Source: Helicobacter bilis | GTDB taxonomy: Bacteria > Campylobacterota > Campylobacteria > Campylobacterales > Helicobacteraceae | Assembly (NCBI RefSeq): GCF_001999985.1 | Contig: NZ_CP019645.1 | Coordinates: forward strand, 682,001 to 746,000 | Direction of reading: 5' to 3' | Length of the DNA stretch: 64,000 bases | Part shown: piece after piece, positions 1 to 9,897 of the stretch | How positions within the stretch are numbered: position 1 is the first letter of the stretch | How the letters are laid out: each line of letters begins with the position of its first letter | Program-made: the position numbers and the translations under genes | The notes under the pieces: model-generated | What the model was told of the DNA's origin: nothing | The model's input: only the letters and a program-made list of their open reading frames with translations | Databases searched by the model: none

Positions 1-927
1 TACGCGATAGTTATACTTTGCGATTTTATTCAAAAAGCTTTGAGCTGGAGTTTGTGTGAAAACACCAACTTGTAAATAATAGCCTTGCTCTGGTGCTTTA
101 CCTTGATTTGCACTTACGACATTATTTTGTGGTTTTGGGATAATATTGTCATTTGGCTTTTTAGTCTCTTTTTCAGAATCTTTTGGCTTAGCAGATTCTG
201 TTTTGGCTGGTTCTTGTTTTTTGGGTTCTGGCTTTTTAGCTTCTTCTTTTTTAGGCTCTTCTTTCTTAGAATCTGTTTGTTTTTTAGAATCTGCCTGTGG
301 TTTTTGTGAAGACTTTGTTGGATCTGGGGCTATTGCTATTGTGGTATCTTTAGGCGGTATTGGTGTGATAACCTTTTTAGGCTCTTCTTTCTTAGATTCT
401 TCTTTTTTAGATTCTGTAGTTTTGTCTATATTCTTTTTATCATTATGTTGCTTTTCAAGATCCCTTAATGCTGCTTGGAAACGCGCATCATTTTCAAGAT
501 CATCATCTTTTGATGGTTTTGTGCTGGTTGTAGGCATAGAATCAACATTTGTAGGCACACCTAATGGTGGGACATTTGACATTGGATTATTTGCTTGTGC
601 TTCGCTCTCTTGTGGTTTTAATGAATCTCTGTTTGTATCTAAACCTAATGGATTTTGAGATGGAGTTTGAGAATCGAGATTATGCGCGTAAGGCAGTGTC
701 CTATCTTTAGATTCATTTAATGCTAGTCCATCTTTATTTTGATTTTGCATTGCTTGATTCTGCATATCTTGCAATGGATTATCTCTAGTCATCACCCGTG
801 CGATGATTAAAAATACAGATATTAAAATGATGGCCACAATGGTTAAAAGCAATATGGTTTTTGTTTTATTTTTGCTTCCATTGTCATTTTGAAAAATATC
901 ATTAACTGCTTTATTGTCGTCTTTCAT
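1..927 (-). CDS. SPOR-domain membrane protein (3' end outside window)
   Basis: The gene starts at the ATG at 925-927, behind an AAAGGAT ribosome site, and stays open to the window edge, so at least 309 codons are present and the C-terminus is missing. Residues 1-24 are cytoplasmic and polar, about 25-43 form one membrane helix, and a long linker rich in Lys, Glu, Pro and Gln (many EPKK/ESKK units) follows. From about residue 282 the segment YYLQVGVFT looks like the start of a SPOR domain, the peptidoglycan-binding fold of FtsN/DedD-like cell-division proteins. It probably binds denuded septal glycan in the periplasm. It lies upstream of no other minus-strand gene in view and is followed on the right by the DUF1882/glyA/lysS block. 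Confidence 0.8.
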   Translation of the reverse strand, partial: MKDDNKAVNDIFQNDNGSKNKTKTILLLTIVAIILISVFLIIARVMTRDNPLQDMQNQAMQNQNKDGLALNESKDRTLPYAHNLDSQTPSQNPLGLDTNRDSLKPQESEAQANNPMSNVPPLGVPTNVDSMPTTSTKPSKDDDLENDARFQAALRDLEKQHNDKKNIDKTTESKKEESKKEEPKKVITPIPPKDTTIAIAPDPTKSSQKPQADSKKQTDSKKEEPKKEEAKKPEPKKQEPAKTESAKPKDSEKETKKPNDNIIPKPQNNVVSANQGKAPEQGYYLQVGVFTQTPAQSFLNKIAKYNYRV

Positions 928-959
928 TGTATAATCCTTTATAGTCTAAAATTTCTCTA

Positions 960-1499
960 TTACATGTGTTTCGCCCATGCACCACGCTCTTTTGCATAGA
1001 CTTCATAGGGCAATGTCAAAATATTAAATTGCGGTGGGACATCATTGCTTGGAAACATACGCCACTCAACAGGACATTTTGAGGCAAGCTTCATAGAAAG
1101 GTTTTTTGCAAGTCTTTTTCCTTCTTCTAAATCTGTATGTCCTTTGTGTATGTATAAATGCAAATGACCGGGCGTTTTTGTTTGATAAGCAGTAAAGTTA
1201 ATAAAGCCTTCATCACGCAACATTAATTGCGCTCTATGATAGAATCTTTGCGGATCTCTGCCATTATAATCAAACACAATATTTTCCACCTTATTGCCGC
1301 GCAATATAAGAGAATGCGCGACAATAATTTCTTTGCGAAAATGGGCTTGCATGACTTGAGAAGTAAGCATGGAATCTACTCGCTCAAATTTATCGTAAAA
1401 TATGCGTCCGTTATGAGTGGTTTTCTGCCCTAAGCCTTTCGCTTTTGTATAGTAATAGCGTGTGTCAATCTTTATTAACTTGAGTTCCATTTCGGTCAT
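960..1499 (-). CDS. DUF1882-family conserved protein
   Basis: A 179-residue soluble protein with no signal peptide or membrane helix. The opening ([19 protein letters not shown]) and body resemble the DUF1882 proteins conserved in Helicobacter and Campylobacter, which sit beside glyA in H. pylori as here (from memory). The ATG at 1499 is preferred because AAGGAA lies 5 nt upstream; an internal ATG three codons later is the alternative. The second half has many aromatic and His residues ([10 protein letters not shown]). Function is unknown. It probably belongs to the same minus-strand run as glyA, although a gap of about 120 nt separates them. Confidence 0.75.
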   Translation of the reverse strand: MTEMELKLIKIDTRYYYTKAKGLGQKTTHNGRIFYDKFERVDSMLTSQVMQAHFRKEIIVAHSLILRGNKVENIVFDYNGRDPQRFYHRAQLMLRDEGFINFTAYQTKTPGHLHLYIHKGHTDLEEGKRLAKNLSMKLASKCPVEWRMFPSNDVPPQFNILTLPYEVYAKERGAWAKHM

Positions 1500-1619
1500 T
1501 TGCTATTCCTTATGCATTTATACTACTTCATTTAAATTTGTAATTGTAACATGCTTTAAGTAAGTTTTGCATTACAAGTTACAATTACAAGGAAATTTTT
1601 CTTATTGCTAATAATACGA

Positions 1620-2870
1620 CTAGAAAATCGCCTTATCATAAACAAGAAATTCCTTGCCAAGTTCTGCTACTTCAGCCTTTATTTTTTGCTGCAAGGCTGT
1701 GTTATTAATATCATTTAGAATCTCTGCTATTTTTTCTGCTATCCATGTAAATTCTTTCTCTTTCATACCCCTTGCGGTAAGGGCTGGTGAGCCTATCCTT
1801 ATACCGCTTGTTACAAATGGAGAGCGAGTTTCACCCGGGACCGTGTTTTTATTAATCGTAATGCCTGCATTACCTAAGGCAATATCTGCGTCTTTACCGC
1901 TAAAATCTTTCTTTAAAAAGCTCATAAGCACTAAGTGATTATCTGTCCCGCCACTTACTAAATCAAAGCCCGATTTTACCAAAACTTCCGCTAAAACTTT
2001 AATATTTGCTTTGACTTGCTTTGCATAGGTTTTCCATTCTGGTTTTAAATTCTCCCCAAAGCCAATAGCCTTTCCTGCGATAACATGCATAAGCGGACCG
2101 CCCTGCATACCCGGAAACACCATTTTATCAATCTTTTGTGCGATCTCTTCATTATTTGTAAGTATCACGCCACCCCTTGGACCACGAAGTGTCTTATGCG
2201 TTGTAGTGCTAACAATATCACAATATGGAAAAGGATTAGGATATTCCCCTGCCACAACAAGCCCTGCTACATGTGCGATGTCAGCCATAAGGATAGCCCC
2301 TACAGAATCTGCTATTTCTCTAAATTTTGCAAAATCAAGCGTGCGAGTATAAGCTGAAAATCCACATACAATAATATTTGGCTTCACAACCTTTGCATAT
2401 TCCATAACCTTATCATAATTAATATAGCCATCAAGCTCAACACCATAAAAAAAGCTTTGATACATTTTACCACTCATGCTAACTTTTGCACCATGTGTTA
2501 AATGCCCACCATGACTTAAATCCATGCCTAGTATCTTATCATAAGGTTTAAGCAGTGCCCCATAGATTGCTGCGTTTGCTTGACTGCCTGAATGTGGCTG
2601 GACATTTGCATATTTACAACCAAAAAGCTTTTTTGCTCTCTCAATCGCTAAAGATTCTATAGAATCTACAAATTCACAACCACCATAATACCTTTTGCCC
2701 GGATAACCTTCTGCATATTTATTTGTCAAAATGCTGCCCATAGCTTCCATAACACTTGGAAAAGTGTAGTTTTCACTCGCAATCATCTCTAAATGCTCGT
2801 TTTGTCGTTGCAACTCTTTTTGTATCAAAGAAAAGATTTCAGAATCTGTTGTTTGCATTGTATAACTCAT
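1620..2870 (-). CDS. glyA: Serine hydroxymethyltransferase
   Basis: GlyA interconverts serine and glycine using tetrahydrofolate and PLP, supplying one-carbon units. At 416 residues it has the normal bacterial length. The PLP-lysine motif is clear as [14 protein letters not shown], and the N-terminal [11 protein letters not shown] and [10 protein letters not shown] motifs are present. A strong site (AGGAG) precedes the ATG. The start codon overlaps the lysS stop by 4 nt (ATGA), so the two are translationally coupled in one operon, an arrangement also known from H. pylori. Confidence 0.97.
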   Translation of the reverse strand: MSYTMQTTDSEIFSLIQKELQRQNEHLEMIASENYTFPSVMEAMGSILTNKYAEGYPGKRYYGGCEFVDSIESLAIERAKKLFGCKYANVQPHSGSQANAAIYGALLKPYDKILGMDLSHGGHLTHGAKVSMSGKMYQSFFYGVELDGYINYDKVMEYAKVVKPNIIVCGFSAYTRTLDFAKFREIADSVGAILMADIAHVAGLVVAGEYPNPFPYCDIVSTTTHKTLRGPRGGVILTNNEEIAQKIDKMVFPGMQGGPLMHVIAGKAIGFGENLKPEWKTYAKQVKANIKVLAEVLVKSGFDLVSGGTDNHLVLMSFLKKDFSGKDADIALGNAGITINKNTVPGETRSPFVTSGIRIGSPALTARGMKEKEFTWIAEKIAEILNDINNTALQQKIKAEVAELGKEFLVYDKAIF

Positions 2871-4387
2871 GCTTGCTCCTCTTTTGTAATAGAATTATAG
2901 TTTTCACTCACTGGTTTCATCGCAGGGAATAAAAGCACATCTTTGATAGACTTATTATTCGTTAAAAGCATAACAAGCCTATCAATGCCTATGCCCTCCC
3001 CAGCAGTAGGTGGCATACCATGCCCTAACGCCCATACATAATCTTCGTCCATATATTGTGCCTCTTCATCACCCTTTTCTTTCTCTGCTACTTGTGCCCT
3101 AAATCGCTCAAGCTGGTCTAAGGGATCATTTAATTCTGAAAAGCCATTAGCAAGCTCTCTACCACCGATAAAAAACTCAAATCTATCCGCAATATTTGAA
3201 TGTGTGTCGTTTCGCCTTGCAAGTGGGCTAATCTCAATGGGATATTCTGTGATAAAAGTTGGATTAATAAGCTTAGATTCTACAAAATTATCAAAAGCTT
3301 CACTTAGCAATTTATCATGACTTAAGCCCTCTTCTATCTTTATATTATTTTGCTTTAAAAACGCATGGAGTTTATCTCTATCTTCAATTATATCTTTGTC
3401 TATATTGCCTATTTTTGCTAAAGATTCTCTATAAGTCATAACGCTAAATTGCGTGAAATCAATCAGCATATCGCCAAAAGGCAGCTGCTTTGGTAGGTTG
3501 AGAGAATCTAAGAGATAATCAAACAATTCTTTTGTTAGCGTGATTAAGTCGTGGTAAGTATGATATGCCCAATAAAACTCAATCATGCTAAATTCAGGAT
3601 TATGACTATGATCTATCCCTTCATTGCGAAAATTTCTATTAATCTCAAATACCGCTTCAAAGCCCCCTACAACAAGTCGTTTCAAATACAACTCTGGGGC
3701 AATGCGTAAATATCTCTCTACATCAAGGGCATTATGATGAGTGATAAAAGGTCTAGCATTAGCCCCACCGGGGATTGGGTGCAACATCGGCGTTTCAACT
3801 TCTAAGAATCCCCTATTTTCAAAGAATTTACGCACACAAGAGACTATCGCACTACGCATACGAAAAGTCTCTTTTACCTCACGATTTACAATTAAGTCTA
3901 AATATCTTTGTCGATAGCGAAGCTCAATATCACTTAGTCCATGAAACTTTTCTGGTAATGGCACAATGGCTTTTGTGAGAATCTTAAATTCTAGTGCATG
4001 CAGACTAAGCTCCCCTGTCTTTGTAACAAAGGGGAAACCATAGACATTTACAATATCGCCAACCTCTAAATTTTTCTTTAGAATCTTAAAAAGATCACCT
4101 AGCTCATTTTGTGAGAAATAAATCTGTAAAATCGCATATTCATCTTCAATCTTTATAAAGCTTGCCTTACCCATAAGTCGCAAAAACTTTACCCTACCCT
4201 TTACCCATAGCTTAGAATCTTCGTCTTTTTTCTCATCAGATTCTAGATTTTTTAGTGTATCAAATTTCTCTAAAAAGCTTTTATTATCAAGACTTACTTC
4301 ACAATCATTTCTATATGGATTTAGATTTTCTTCTCTTAGTGTTTGTGCTTTTTCAATTCTTTGCTGGATATAGACATTATCAAACAT
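2867..4387 (-). CDS. lysS: Lysyl-tRNA synthetase, class II
   Basis: LysS charges tRNA-Lys in the cytoplasm. The 506-residue protein has an N-terminal OB-fold anticodon-binding domain (about residues 60-165) followed by the class II catalytic core. Motif 2 ([20 protein letters not shown]) and motif 3 ([10 protein letters not shown], near residue 470) are intact, as is [19 protein letters not shown] precedes the ATG. Its stop overlaps the glyA start (ATGA), and the CvpA-family gene lies only 17 nt upstream, so cvpA-like, lysS and glyA probably form one transcript. Confidence 0.97.
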   Translation of the reverse strand: MFDNVYIQQRIEKAQTLREENLNPYRNDCEVSLDNKSFLEKFDTLKNLESDEKKDEDSKLWVKGRVKFLRLMGKASFIKIEDEYAILQIYFSQNELGDLFKILKKNLEVGDIVNVYGFPFVTKTGELSLHALEFKILTKAIVPLPEKFHGLSDIELRYRQRYLDLIVNREVKETFRMRSAIVSCVRKFFENRGFLEVETPMLHPIPGGANARPFITHHNALDVERYLRIAPELYLKRLVVGGFEAVFEINRNFRNEGIDHSHNPEFSMIEFYWAYHTYHDLITLTKELFDYLLDSLNLPKQLPFGDMLIDFTQFSVMTYRESLAKIGNIDKDIIEDRDKLHAFLKQNNIKIEEGLSHDKLLSEAFDNFVESKLINPTFITEYPIEISPLARRNDTHSNIADRFEFFIGGRELANGFSELNDPLDQLERFRAQVAEKEKGDEEAQYMDEDYVWALGHGMPPTAGEGIGIDRLVMLLTNNKSIKDVLLFPAMKPVSENYNSITKEEQA

Positions 4388-4404
4388 ATATTCTCCTTAT
4401 AAAT

Positions 4405-5004
4405 TTATTTTATTACGCTTTTTACCACTTCATTAGCGGCTTTTGTGGCTGCCTTTTTTACCTCTTTTTTAGCTGTCTCTTCAACCTCTACATATTGTTT
4501 TTGTAAATCTTGCAAAGCTTCTATACTCATAATTTTTTCGGCAACTTCATACATTATAGGATAACTTCTTGTGCCTTCAGTCAATTCTTTAATGGGATCT
4601 TTTAAGAATCCAACCTGTGTCAGCCCATATACAACAACGCATAAAATCACAAAATATTTTAACGCCGAAAATACATAACCACCAAAATAATTTATAATCG
4701 CAATCTCTGGTAAAATCACAACAAAACGCGCGACAATAACGCCAAGCACAAGAAAGCCAATCCACACAAGTGCAAGGATAAGGATAAAAGCAAGCATTAA
4801 TAAAATATGCCTATTCTCAAAGCTTAGCCCTGCTAACTCAATATATTTTGCCCCATCAATACAATATTTAGAGGCACAATAGATTCCAATCACAATGCCA
4901 AGAACGCCCATAATCTCATGGATAAGCCCATTTTTAAGCCCACGCAATCCAAGCACAGCGACAATAATTATAACGGCAATATCTACATAATGCTTTGTTT
5001 CCAT
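4405..5004 (-). CDS. CvpA-family inner-membrane protein
   Basis: A 199-residue protein with four predicted membrane segments (about residues 5-25, 28-46, 65-92 and 100-122), matching the CvpA/colicin V production fold, followed by a cytoplasmic, Lys- and Glu-rich helical tail (about 150-199). In Helicobacter such a gene sits directly before lysS, as here. Its role is a membrane function needed for colicin V export or purine regulation in E. coli and is unproven in this genus. The start has AAGGAT 5 nt upstream. It is probably first in an operon with lysS and glyA. Confidence 0.85.
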   Translation of the reverse strand: METKHYVDIAVIIIVAVLGLRGLKNGLIHEIMGVLGIVIGIYCASKYCIDGAKYIELAGLSFENRHILLMLAFILILALVWIGFLVLGVIVARFVVILPEIAIINYFGGYVFSALKYFVILCVVVYGLTQVGFLKDPIKELTEGTRSYPIMYEVAEKIMSIEALQDLQKQYVEVEETAKKEVKKAATKAANEVVKSVIK

Positions 5005-5023
5005 ATAGAATCCTTAAATCTTT

Positions 5024-6010
5024 TTAGTTTAAACTTGTGCGAACTTCTTCTAAAATTTCCATAACGCCATTTTTCTTTAGCGTATTAATCATATCTTGCA
5101 ATGCGTATTCTACCTCACCTTTATTGCACACACGAGTTTCAGTAAGCACTTTTGAAGCGTCCAAATTCCCTACAACACACTGAATCTCTATTTCTTTTGA
5201 ATCTAAAATCTGTGCGTGTATGCCAATGGGTGATTGACAACCACCACCAAGTAATTGTATAAAAGCTCTCTCAATATTACAGCATAACGCACTTTTAGAA
5301 TCATGCAAAGATTCTAAAACTTTCATAATCGCTTGATCTCTAAAATCTGGCGAATACTTAGGATCTCTACACTCAATGCCAAGTGAGCCTTGCCCCATAG
5401 CGGGGATAAATTGATTTATCTGTAAATGCGAGATAAAGCCAATATCATCTTTCAAATCAAGACGATTTAACCCCGCACTAGCAAGGATAATCGCATCAAA
5501 CTCACCCTTACGCAATTTCTCTAATCGTGTCTGCACATTGCCCCTTAGGCTTTGTGTGTCTAAATCCTGCCTTATACGCTTTAGCTGCATGCTACGGCGA
5601 AGTGAAGTCGTGCCGACTTTTGCACCCTGTGGCAATGAAGCAATATCTGCATATTTTTCACTCACAAAGCAATCTCTAGCATCTTCTCTTTGCGTGATAG
5701 AAACAAGCATTAATTCTGGTGGAATAGCAATGGGAACATCTTTTAGTGAATGCACAGCAAAGTCAATCCCACCACTTAACAATTCATTCTCTAACTCTTT
5801 TGTAAAAAGTCCCTTGCCGCCTATTTTTGCAAGCGGTGCATCAAGGATTTTATCGCCCTTTGTTTTGATAGTTTTTAGCACAACTTGAAAGCCAAGCGAT
5901 TCTAATTTTTCTTTGATATGATTTGCCTGCCATAAGGCTAAGAGAGACCCCCTTGTGCCAAGCACAAGCGGTTTTTCTTGCACCACATCGCTATAACGCT
6001 TTGCTATCAT
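5024..6010 (-). CDS. hemC: Hydroxymethylbilane synthase (porphobilinogen deaminase)
   Basis: HemC joins four porphobilinogens into hydroxymethylbilane for haem synthesis. The family opening LGTRGSLLALWQA is present, as is the cofactor-binding cysteine in GGGCQSPIG near residue 240, plus QSLRGNVQTRL. The start is set at 6010 because GGGAGGA lies 5 nt before that ATG; an in-frame extension to 6055 has no ribosome site. This gives 328 residues, slightly above the usual 310-315. It ends about 20 nt before the CvpA-family gene and may be cotranscribed with it. Confidence 0.95.
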   Translation of the reverse strand: MIAKRYSDVVQEKPLVLGTRGSLLALWQANHIKEKLESLGFQVVLKTIKTKGDKILDAPLAKIGGKGLFTKELENELLSGGIDFAVHSLKDVPIAIPPELMLVSITQREDARDCFVSEKYADIASLPQGAKVGTTSLRRSMQLKRIRQDLDTQSLRGNVQTRLEKLRKGEFDAIILASAGLNRLDLKDDIGFISHLQINQFIPAMGQGSLGIECRDPKYSPDFRDQAIMKVLESLHDSKSALCCNIERAFIQLLGGGCQSPIGIHAQILDSKEIEIQCVVGNLDASKVLTETRVCNKGEVEYALQDMINTLKKNGVMEILEEVRTSLN

Positions 6011-6178
6011 ACTATCCTCCCAAATAAAACGCATATTATAATATATAATTTTCAAAAAATAAAGCTGTGGTTTATAGAGTTTGGTTTAAAAGTGAGTTAT
6101 TTATGCCAAATTTTACATGTCATGCAGTATGCTAGATTCCATAATATTACGCTTAGAATCTTAAATTTATTGTAGCAA

Positions 6179-9100
6179 TTATTTCAACTCCGCCCAAGTA
6201 TTGCCTATGGATAGGTTACATACAAGTGGCACTTTTAGCTTATAGATATTCTCCATAATCTCTTTTAACTCTTTGCTTAAAGATTCTATAATGCTATTTT
6301 TTATCTCAAAAATCAATTCATCATGCACTTGCAAAAGCATAAAGCAATCATTATCTAAAGATTCTATTTTCTTATAAATCTCATTCATGCTAAGCTTTAT
6401 TAAATCTGCGGCACTGCCTTGAAATATTGTATTTACCCCTTCCCTTAAGAAGTTTGCGCGCATAAATTCAGTCGCACTAAAAAAGTCAAAATACCTTTTT
6501 CTACCAAGTAAAGTGCTGCTATATCCATTTTTAAGTATAGAATCTTTTTGTGATTCTAAAAACTGCTTGACACTAGGAAATGTCGCAAAATAGTCTTCAA
6601 TATATTGCTTTGCCTCAGTTTGTGTGATATTTAGCGTTTGTGATAGCTTCCTTGCACCCATACCATAGATTAAACCAAAGTTAATGGACTTTGCTATGCT
6701 TCTTAAAAGTGAAAAGTCTCTATTAGAATCTTTAAAAAGCAATTTTGCCGTTTCTGCGTGAATATCAGCATTATTATGAAAAGATTCTAATAGCACTTTA
6801 TCCCCGCTAAAATGTGCTAATAATCGCAACTCAATCTGTGAGTAATCAAGGCTTAAAAGCTTATATCCTTCTCTACTTACAAAGCCCTTGCGGATACTTC
6901 TGCCCATCTCACTACGCACGGGGATATTTTGAAGATTTGGGGATTTTGAGCTTAGTCTGCCTGTATTTGTGCCTGTTTGTAGAAAAGTCGTATAGATTCT
7001 ATTCTCATTTTTACCCAACTTTAATATTGGCTCAATATAGGTGCTAAAAAGCTTGAAAATCTCCCTATACTCAAGTAATAAAGGCACAACCGGGTGGGAA
7101 TCTTTTAAGGCAAGTAATGTAGCCTCATCAGTGCTATATCCGCTTTTACCCTTTCTTTTTGTATCAAGCTTTAATGTATCAAAGAGAATCTCTGCTACTT
7201 GCTTTGGTGAATTAAGATTAAAAGATACCCCAGCTTTTTCATAGATTTCTTGCTGTAATTGCTGCAAGGTGTGGCTAAAAGTAGTCTTTAGATTCTTAAA
7301 ATATGAATAATTGATAGCAATACCACAATCCTCCATAGCACAAAGTGTGCGTATAAAAGGAAACTCTAAGTCTTTAGCAAGTGTGAATAAATGCGGATAA
7401 AGCGTATTTTTAAAATAAAAATAAAGTTGAAAAGTAGCCGCCGCATCTTCTGCTGCATAGTTACTCGCCGTCTTTATATCAATAGAATCAAAGGTAGCTT
7501 TCTTGGGGACAATATCGCTAAAGGCTATCATATTGTGATTAAAATGCTTTTTCATAAGATTATCTAAACTCACGCTTTGACTTGGGTCATCAAGCCATGC
7601 AAGTAACATAGAATCTTGTGGTATGTGCTTAGGCTTTATACCAAAATTATGCCATGCTATATGTAAATCAAACTTGATATTATGCCCTATAAGCGGGTAG
7701 CTAAAGAGTATTTCTAAGGCTTTTTTTGCATCGCTTTGAGAGATTTGTGCGGGGGTGTTTGTTGTATCATTATCTGCAGAATCTTTACTCATTGTCGTAT
7801 CATCAAATAGTGAGAATGTAGGCTTTGCTTCTTCTGTGCTAAAAAGATTCTGTGATATGCTTTGAGATTTCATAACTTCATATTTGGGTTTTTCACGCTT
7901 TATCCCACCATGTAAAAATGGCACATAATAAGCATTCAATCCATCAAAGCAAAAGCTAAATCCTACCATGTCCGCCACTCTTACATCTAAGCCATTTGTT
8001 TCACAATCAAATGCAACTAAATTTCCTTTTGGGATAGATTCTAATAGATTAAAAAGTTCTTTAGAATCTGTGATTAAATGAGGGGTATATTGAAATGTAG
8101 GATTTTGTAGATTCTGTGTCAAATTTGTGTGGGCTGCTAGATTATTGTCATATTGAGTGCGTAAGCACGAAATATCTCTTTTCGATTCCATGCTAGATGT
8201 TTCGCTACACTCAACATGACAAATATTAGAATCTAGATTCTCTATCAAATCTGGGCGGGCTACGGGGTTTAGGGCGTAATTTATAGAATCTAAATGATTG
8301 TCATATTGAGACGAAGTCGAAATATCCCTTTTAGCTTTCATATTAGATACTTCGCCTAAAGGCTCAGTATGACAACTTATGGAATCTAGATTCTTAACCA
8401 CTTGGGTGGGTATAGGGCTTTGGGATGCATTTTCTTTAGAATCTCCGCTATCTTGCGACCTAAATCCTGCTCTCTGCTCAAATGGATTAGCACCTATATC
8501 CCCCAAAGGTATAGTTTCTACATGTTGCGTATTATTTTTGCGTCTTGGCAGTATCTTTTGTAAAATTCTGTGTAATTCATAGGATTCTAACTCATCTTTG
8601 ATAGTGAGTAAAGGCGAAGTCTCAAACTCATTCTTCTTACTTAAAAAATCATAATTTTGTAATAAATCCGTGCGTAAAGTTACAAGATTCCTACTTATAA
8701 AGGCTTGTTCTTTATGTTCTTTTATAAGTCCTGCTGTGCGTTTGCCAAGCAGTGATACTATATTTTCATAATCTTTTTCTATATTTTCATATAAAGATTC
8801 TAAGCTTTTAAAATGTGCCAAAATGCTTTGTGCGCCCTTTGGACCAATGCCCTTAATCCCGGGCACATTATCACTGGAATCCCCAACAATACTTTGATAC
8901 ATAATAAAATCATTCGGTAAAACCCCAAATTTTTCATAACATTCTTTTTGCGTAATAGCTTGTTTTTTCGCATAATCAAAGATATAAATCCCCTCACTTA
9001 TCAGCTGATACAAGTCTTTATCATGGCTAATGATTTGTGTTTCATAACCATCTTTTTTAGCAAGGGTAGCAAGGGTAGCTATGCAGTCATCAGCCTCATA

Positions 9101-9430
9101 GCCTTGCAGTGAGAGCGTAGGAAGTCCCATTTTCTCTAGCCACTCTATTGCCACAGGGAGTTGTAGCAAAAGGTCTTGCGGGGCTTCTTTTCTATTTGCC
9201 TTATATTGCGGATAAAACTCTTTTCGCCTATTTGTCCCGCCACCCTCAAGTGTGAAAATAATACATGAATCTTTATGTTCTTTATAGAGATTGAAAATAA
9301 GTGTCGCAAAGCCAGTTAGCAGGGAAGTTGGAAAATGCTTTGAGTTATGCAATGGTGGCAGGGCATAATAACTACGAAAAAAGAAGCCAAAAGTATCAAC
9401 AAGTATAACTTTTGAGAGAGTATTTTGCAT
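6179..9430 (-). CDS. polA: DNA polymerase I with repeat insertions
   Basis: PolA fills gaps and removes RNA primers. The order is 5' nuclease (residues about 1-290), a long linker, 3'-5' exonuclease, then polymerase. The proofreading residues look intact: FDCETNG, GHNIKFDLHIA and YAAED. Polymerase motif A is LDYSQIELRLLAH, the O-helix is RSIAKSINFGLIYG and motif C is QVHDELIFE. At 1083 residues it is nearly 200 longer than typical epsilonproteobacterial PolA. The excess lies in the linker (about 310-455) and a second loop inside the exonuclease domain (about 505-565). The linker contains two copies of a palindromic dispersed repeat translated in frame. Start chosen for AAAGGA upstream. Confidence 0.97.
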   Translation of the reverse strand: MQNTLSKVILVDTFGFFFRSYYALPPLHNSKHFPTSLLTGFATLIFNLYKEHKDSCIIFTLEGGGTNRRKEFYPQYKANRKEAPQDLLLQLPVAIEWLEKMGLPTLSLQGYEADDCIATLATLAKKDGYETQIISHDKDLYQLISEGIYIFDYAKKQAITQKECYEKFGVLPNDFIMYQSIVGDSSDNVPGIKGIGPKGAQSILAHFKSLESLYENIEKDYENIVSLLGKRTAGLIKEHKEQAFISRNLVTLRTDLLQNYDFLSKKNEFETSPLLTIKDELESYELHRILQKILPRRKNNTQHVETIPLGDIGANPFEQRAGFRSQDSGDSKENASQSPIPTQVVKNLDSISCHTEPLGEVSNMKAKRDISTSSQYDNHLDSINYALNPVARPDLIENLDSNICHVECSETSSMESKRDISCLRTQYDNNLAAHTNLTQNLQNPTFQYTPHLITDSKELFNLLESIPKGNLVAFDCETNGLDVRVADMVGFSFCFDGLNAYYVPFLHGGIKREKPKYEVMKSQSISQNLFSTEEAKPTFSLFDDTTMSKDSADNDTTNTPAQISQSDAKKALEILFSYPLIGHNIKFDLHIAWHNFGIKPKHIPQDSMLLAWLDDPSQSVSLDNLMKKHFNHNMIAFSDIVPKKATFDSIDIKTASNYAAEDAAATFQLYFYFKNTLYPHLFTLAKDLEFPFIRTLCAMEDCGIAINYSYFKNLKTTFSHTLQQLQQEIYEKAGVSFNLNSPKQVAEILFDTLKLDTKRKGKSGYSTDEATLLALKDSHPVVPLLLEYREIFKLFSTYIEPILKLGKNENRIYTTFLQTGTNTGRLSSKSPNLQNIPVRSEMGRSIRKGFVSREGYKLLSLDYSQIELRLLAHFSGDKVLLESFHNNADIHAETAKLLFKDSNRDFSLLRSIAKSINFGLIYGMGARKLSQTLNITQTEAKQYIEDYFATFPSVKQFLESQKDSILKNGYSSTLLGRKRYFDFFSATEFMRANFLREGVNTIFQGSAADLIKLSMNEIYKKIESLDNDCFMLLQVHDELIFEIKNSIIESLSKELKEIMENIYKLKVPLVCNLSIGNTWAELK
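8145..8222. repeat. Palindromic dispersed repeat, family 1, inside polA
   Basis: A 78-bp near-palindrome running from TTGTCATATTGAG to CTCAACATGACAA, with internal GAAATATCT and a TAGAT-TTTCG stretch. It is read in frame as polA residues about 403-429 (CHVECSETSS...). It matches the elements at 8298-8375 and 29330-29406 and a half copy at 14792-14836. Confidence 0.85.
8298..8375. repeat. Palindromic dispersed repeat, family 1, second polA copy
   Basis: The same 78-bp design (TTGTCATATTGAG to CTCAGTATGACAA), read in frame as polA residues about 352-378 (CHTEPLGEVSN...). Both polA copies are flanked by G-rich stretches (8250-8275 and 8400-8430) that resemble each other and, weakly, the family 2 repeat. 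Confidence 0.85.
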
Positions 9431-9769
9431 GTTGTTCCTTTGTGTGTGAGGTTGGAATATTTTTATTTGTGTATATAGAGATTCTGTTTTGTAGTGTTAG
9501 AATCTAGAACTACAAAGCTACATTATAGCATAAATGCAAATGTGAGTTTTAATACTTATAGCAATGATGGTGTAGTTTTTGTTTCTCTAGAGTCTATTTT
9601 TGCATATATAGCCTCAAACTAAATCTAGCTAAAATTTAGGAATATATCTTAGAGATTCCCAATCATCTAAGTTAATGTATAAAATCTCAAATCCTGTAAG
9701 TTTAGCCTAGATCTTAGCAAAAAATAATTTATGTAAGAGTTGGATATCCACTCATGTCGATACGCAAAA
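9431..9769. other. Intergenic region without recognised gene
   Basis: AT-rich spacer between polA and the possible extended end of the sulfatase-family gene. I see no RNA gene, no convincing hairpin terminator and no coding stretch with a ribosome site. Confidence 0.5.
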
Positions 9770-9897
9770 TTAGCGATAATTGCCCTGTTCGCTTACAAGA
9801 ATAATCTTTGTTTGGGTATCACCGAAAGCCTCCACTGCTATGTTATTAACCCAATTTTTGTCGCTCCCGCCTACATTCCAAGTGAGTAGAGGCATAT

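Noticed and set aside
146-658. 170-codon plus-strand open frame rich in Ser, Phe and Gly
   Set aside because: It is the mirror of the Lys/Glu/Ser-rich linker of the minus-strand SPOR gene, which has a proper start and domain.
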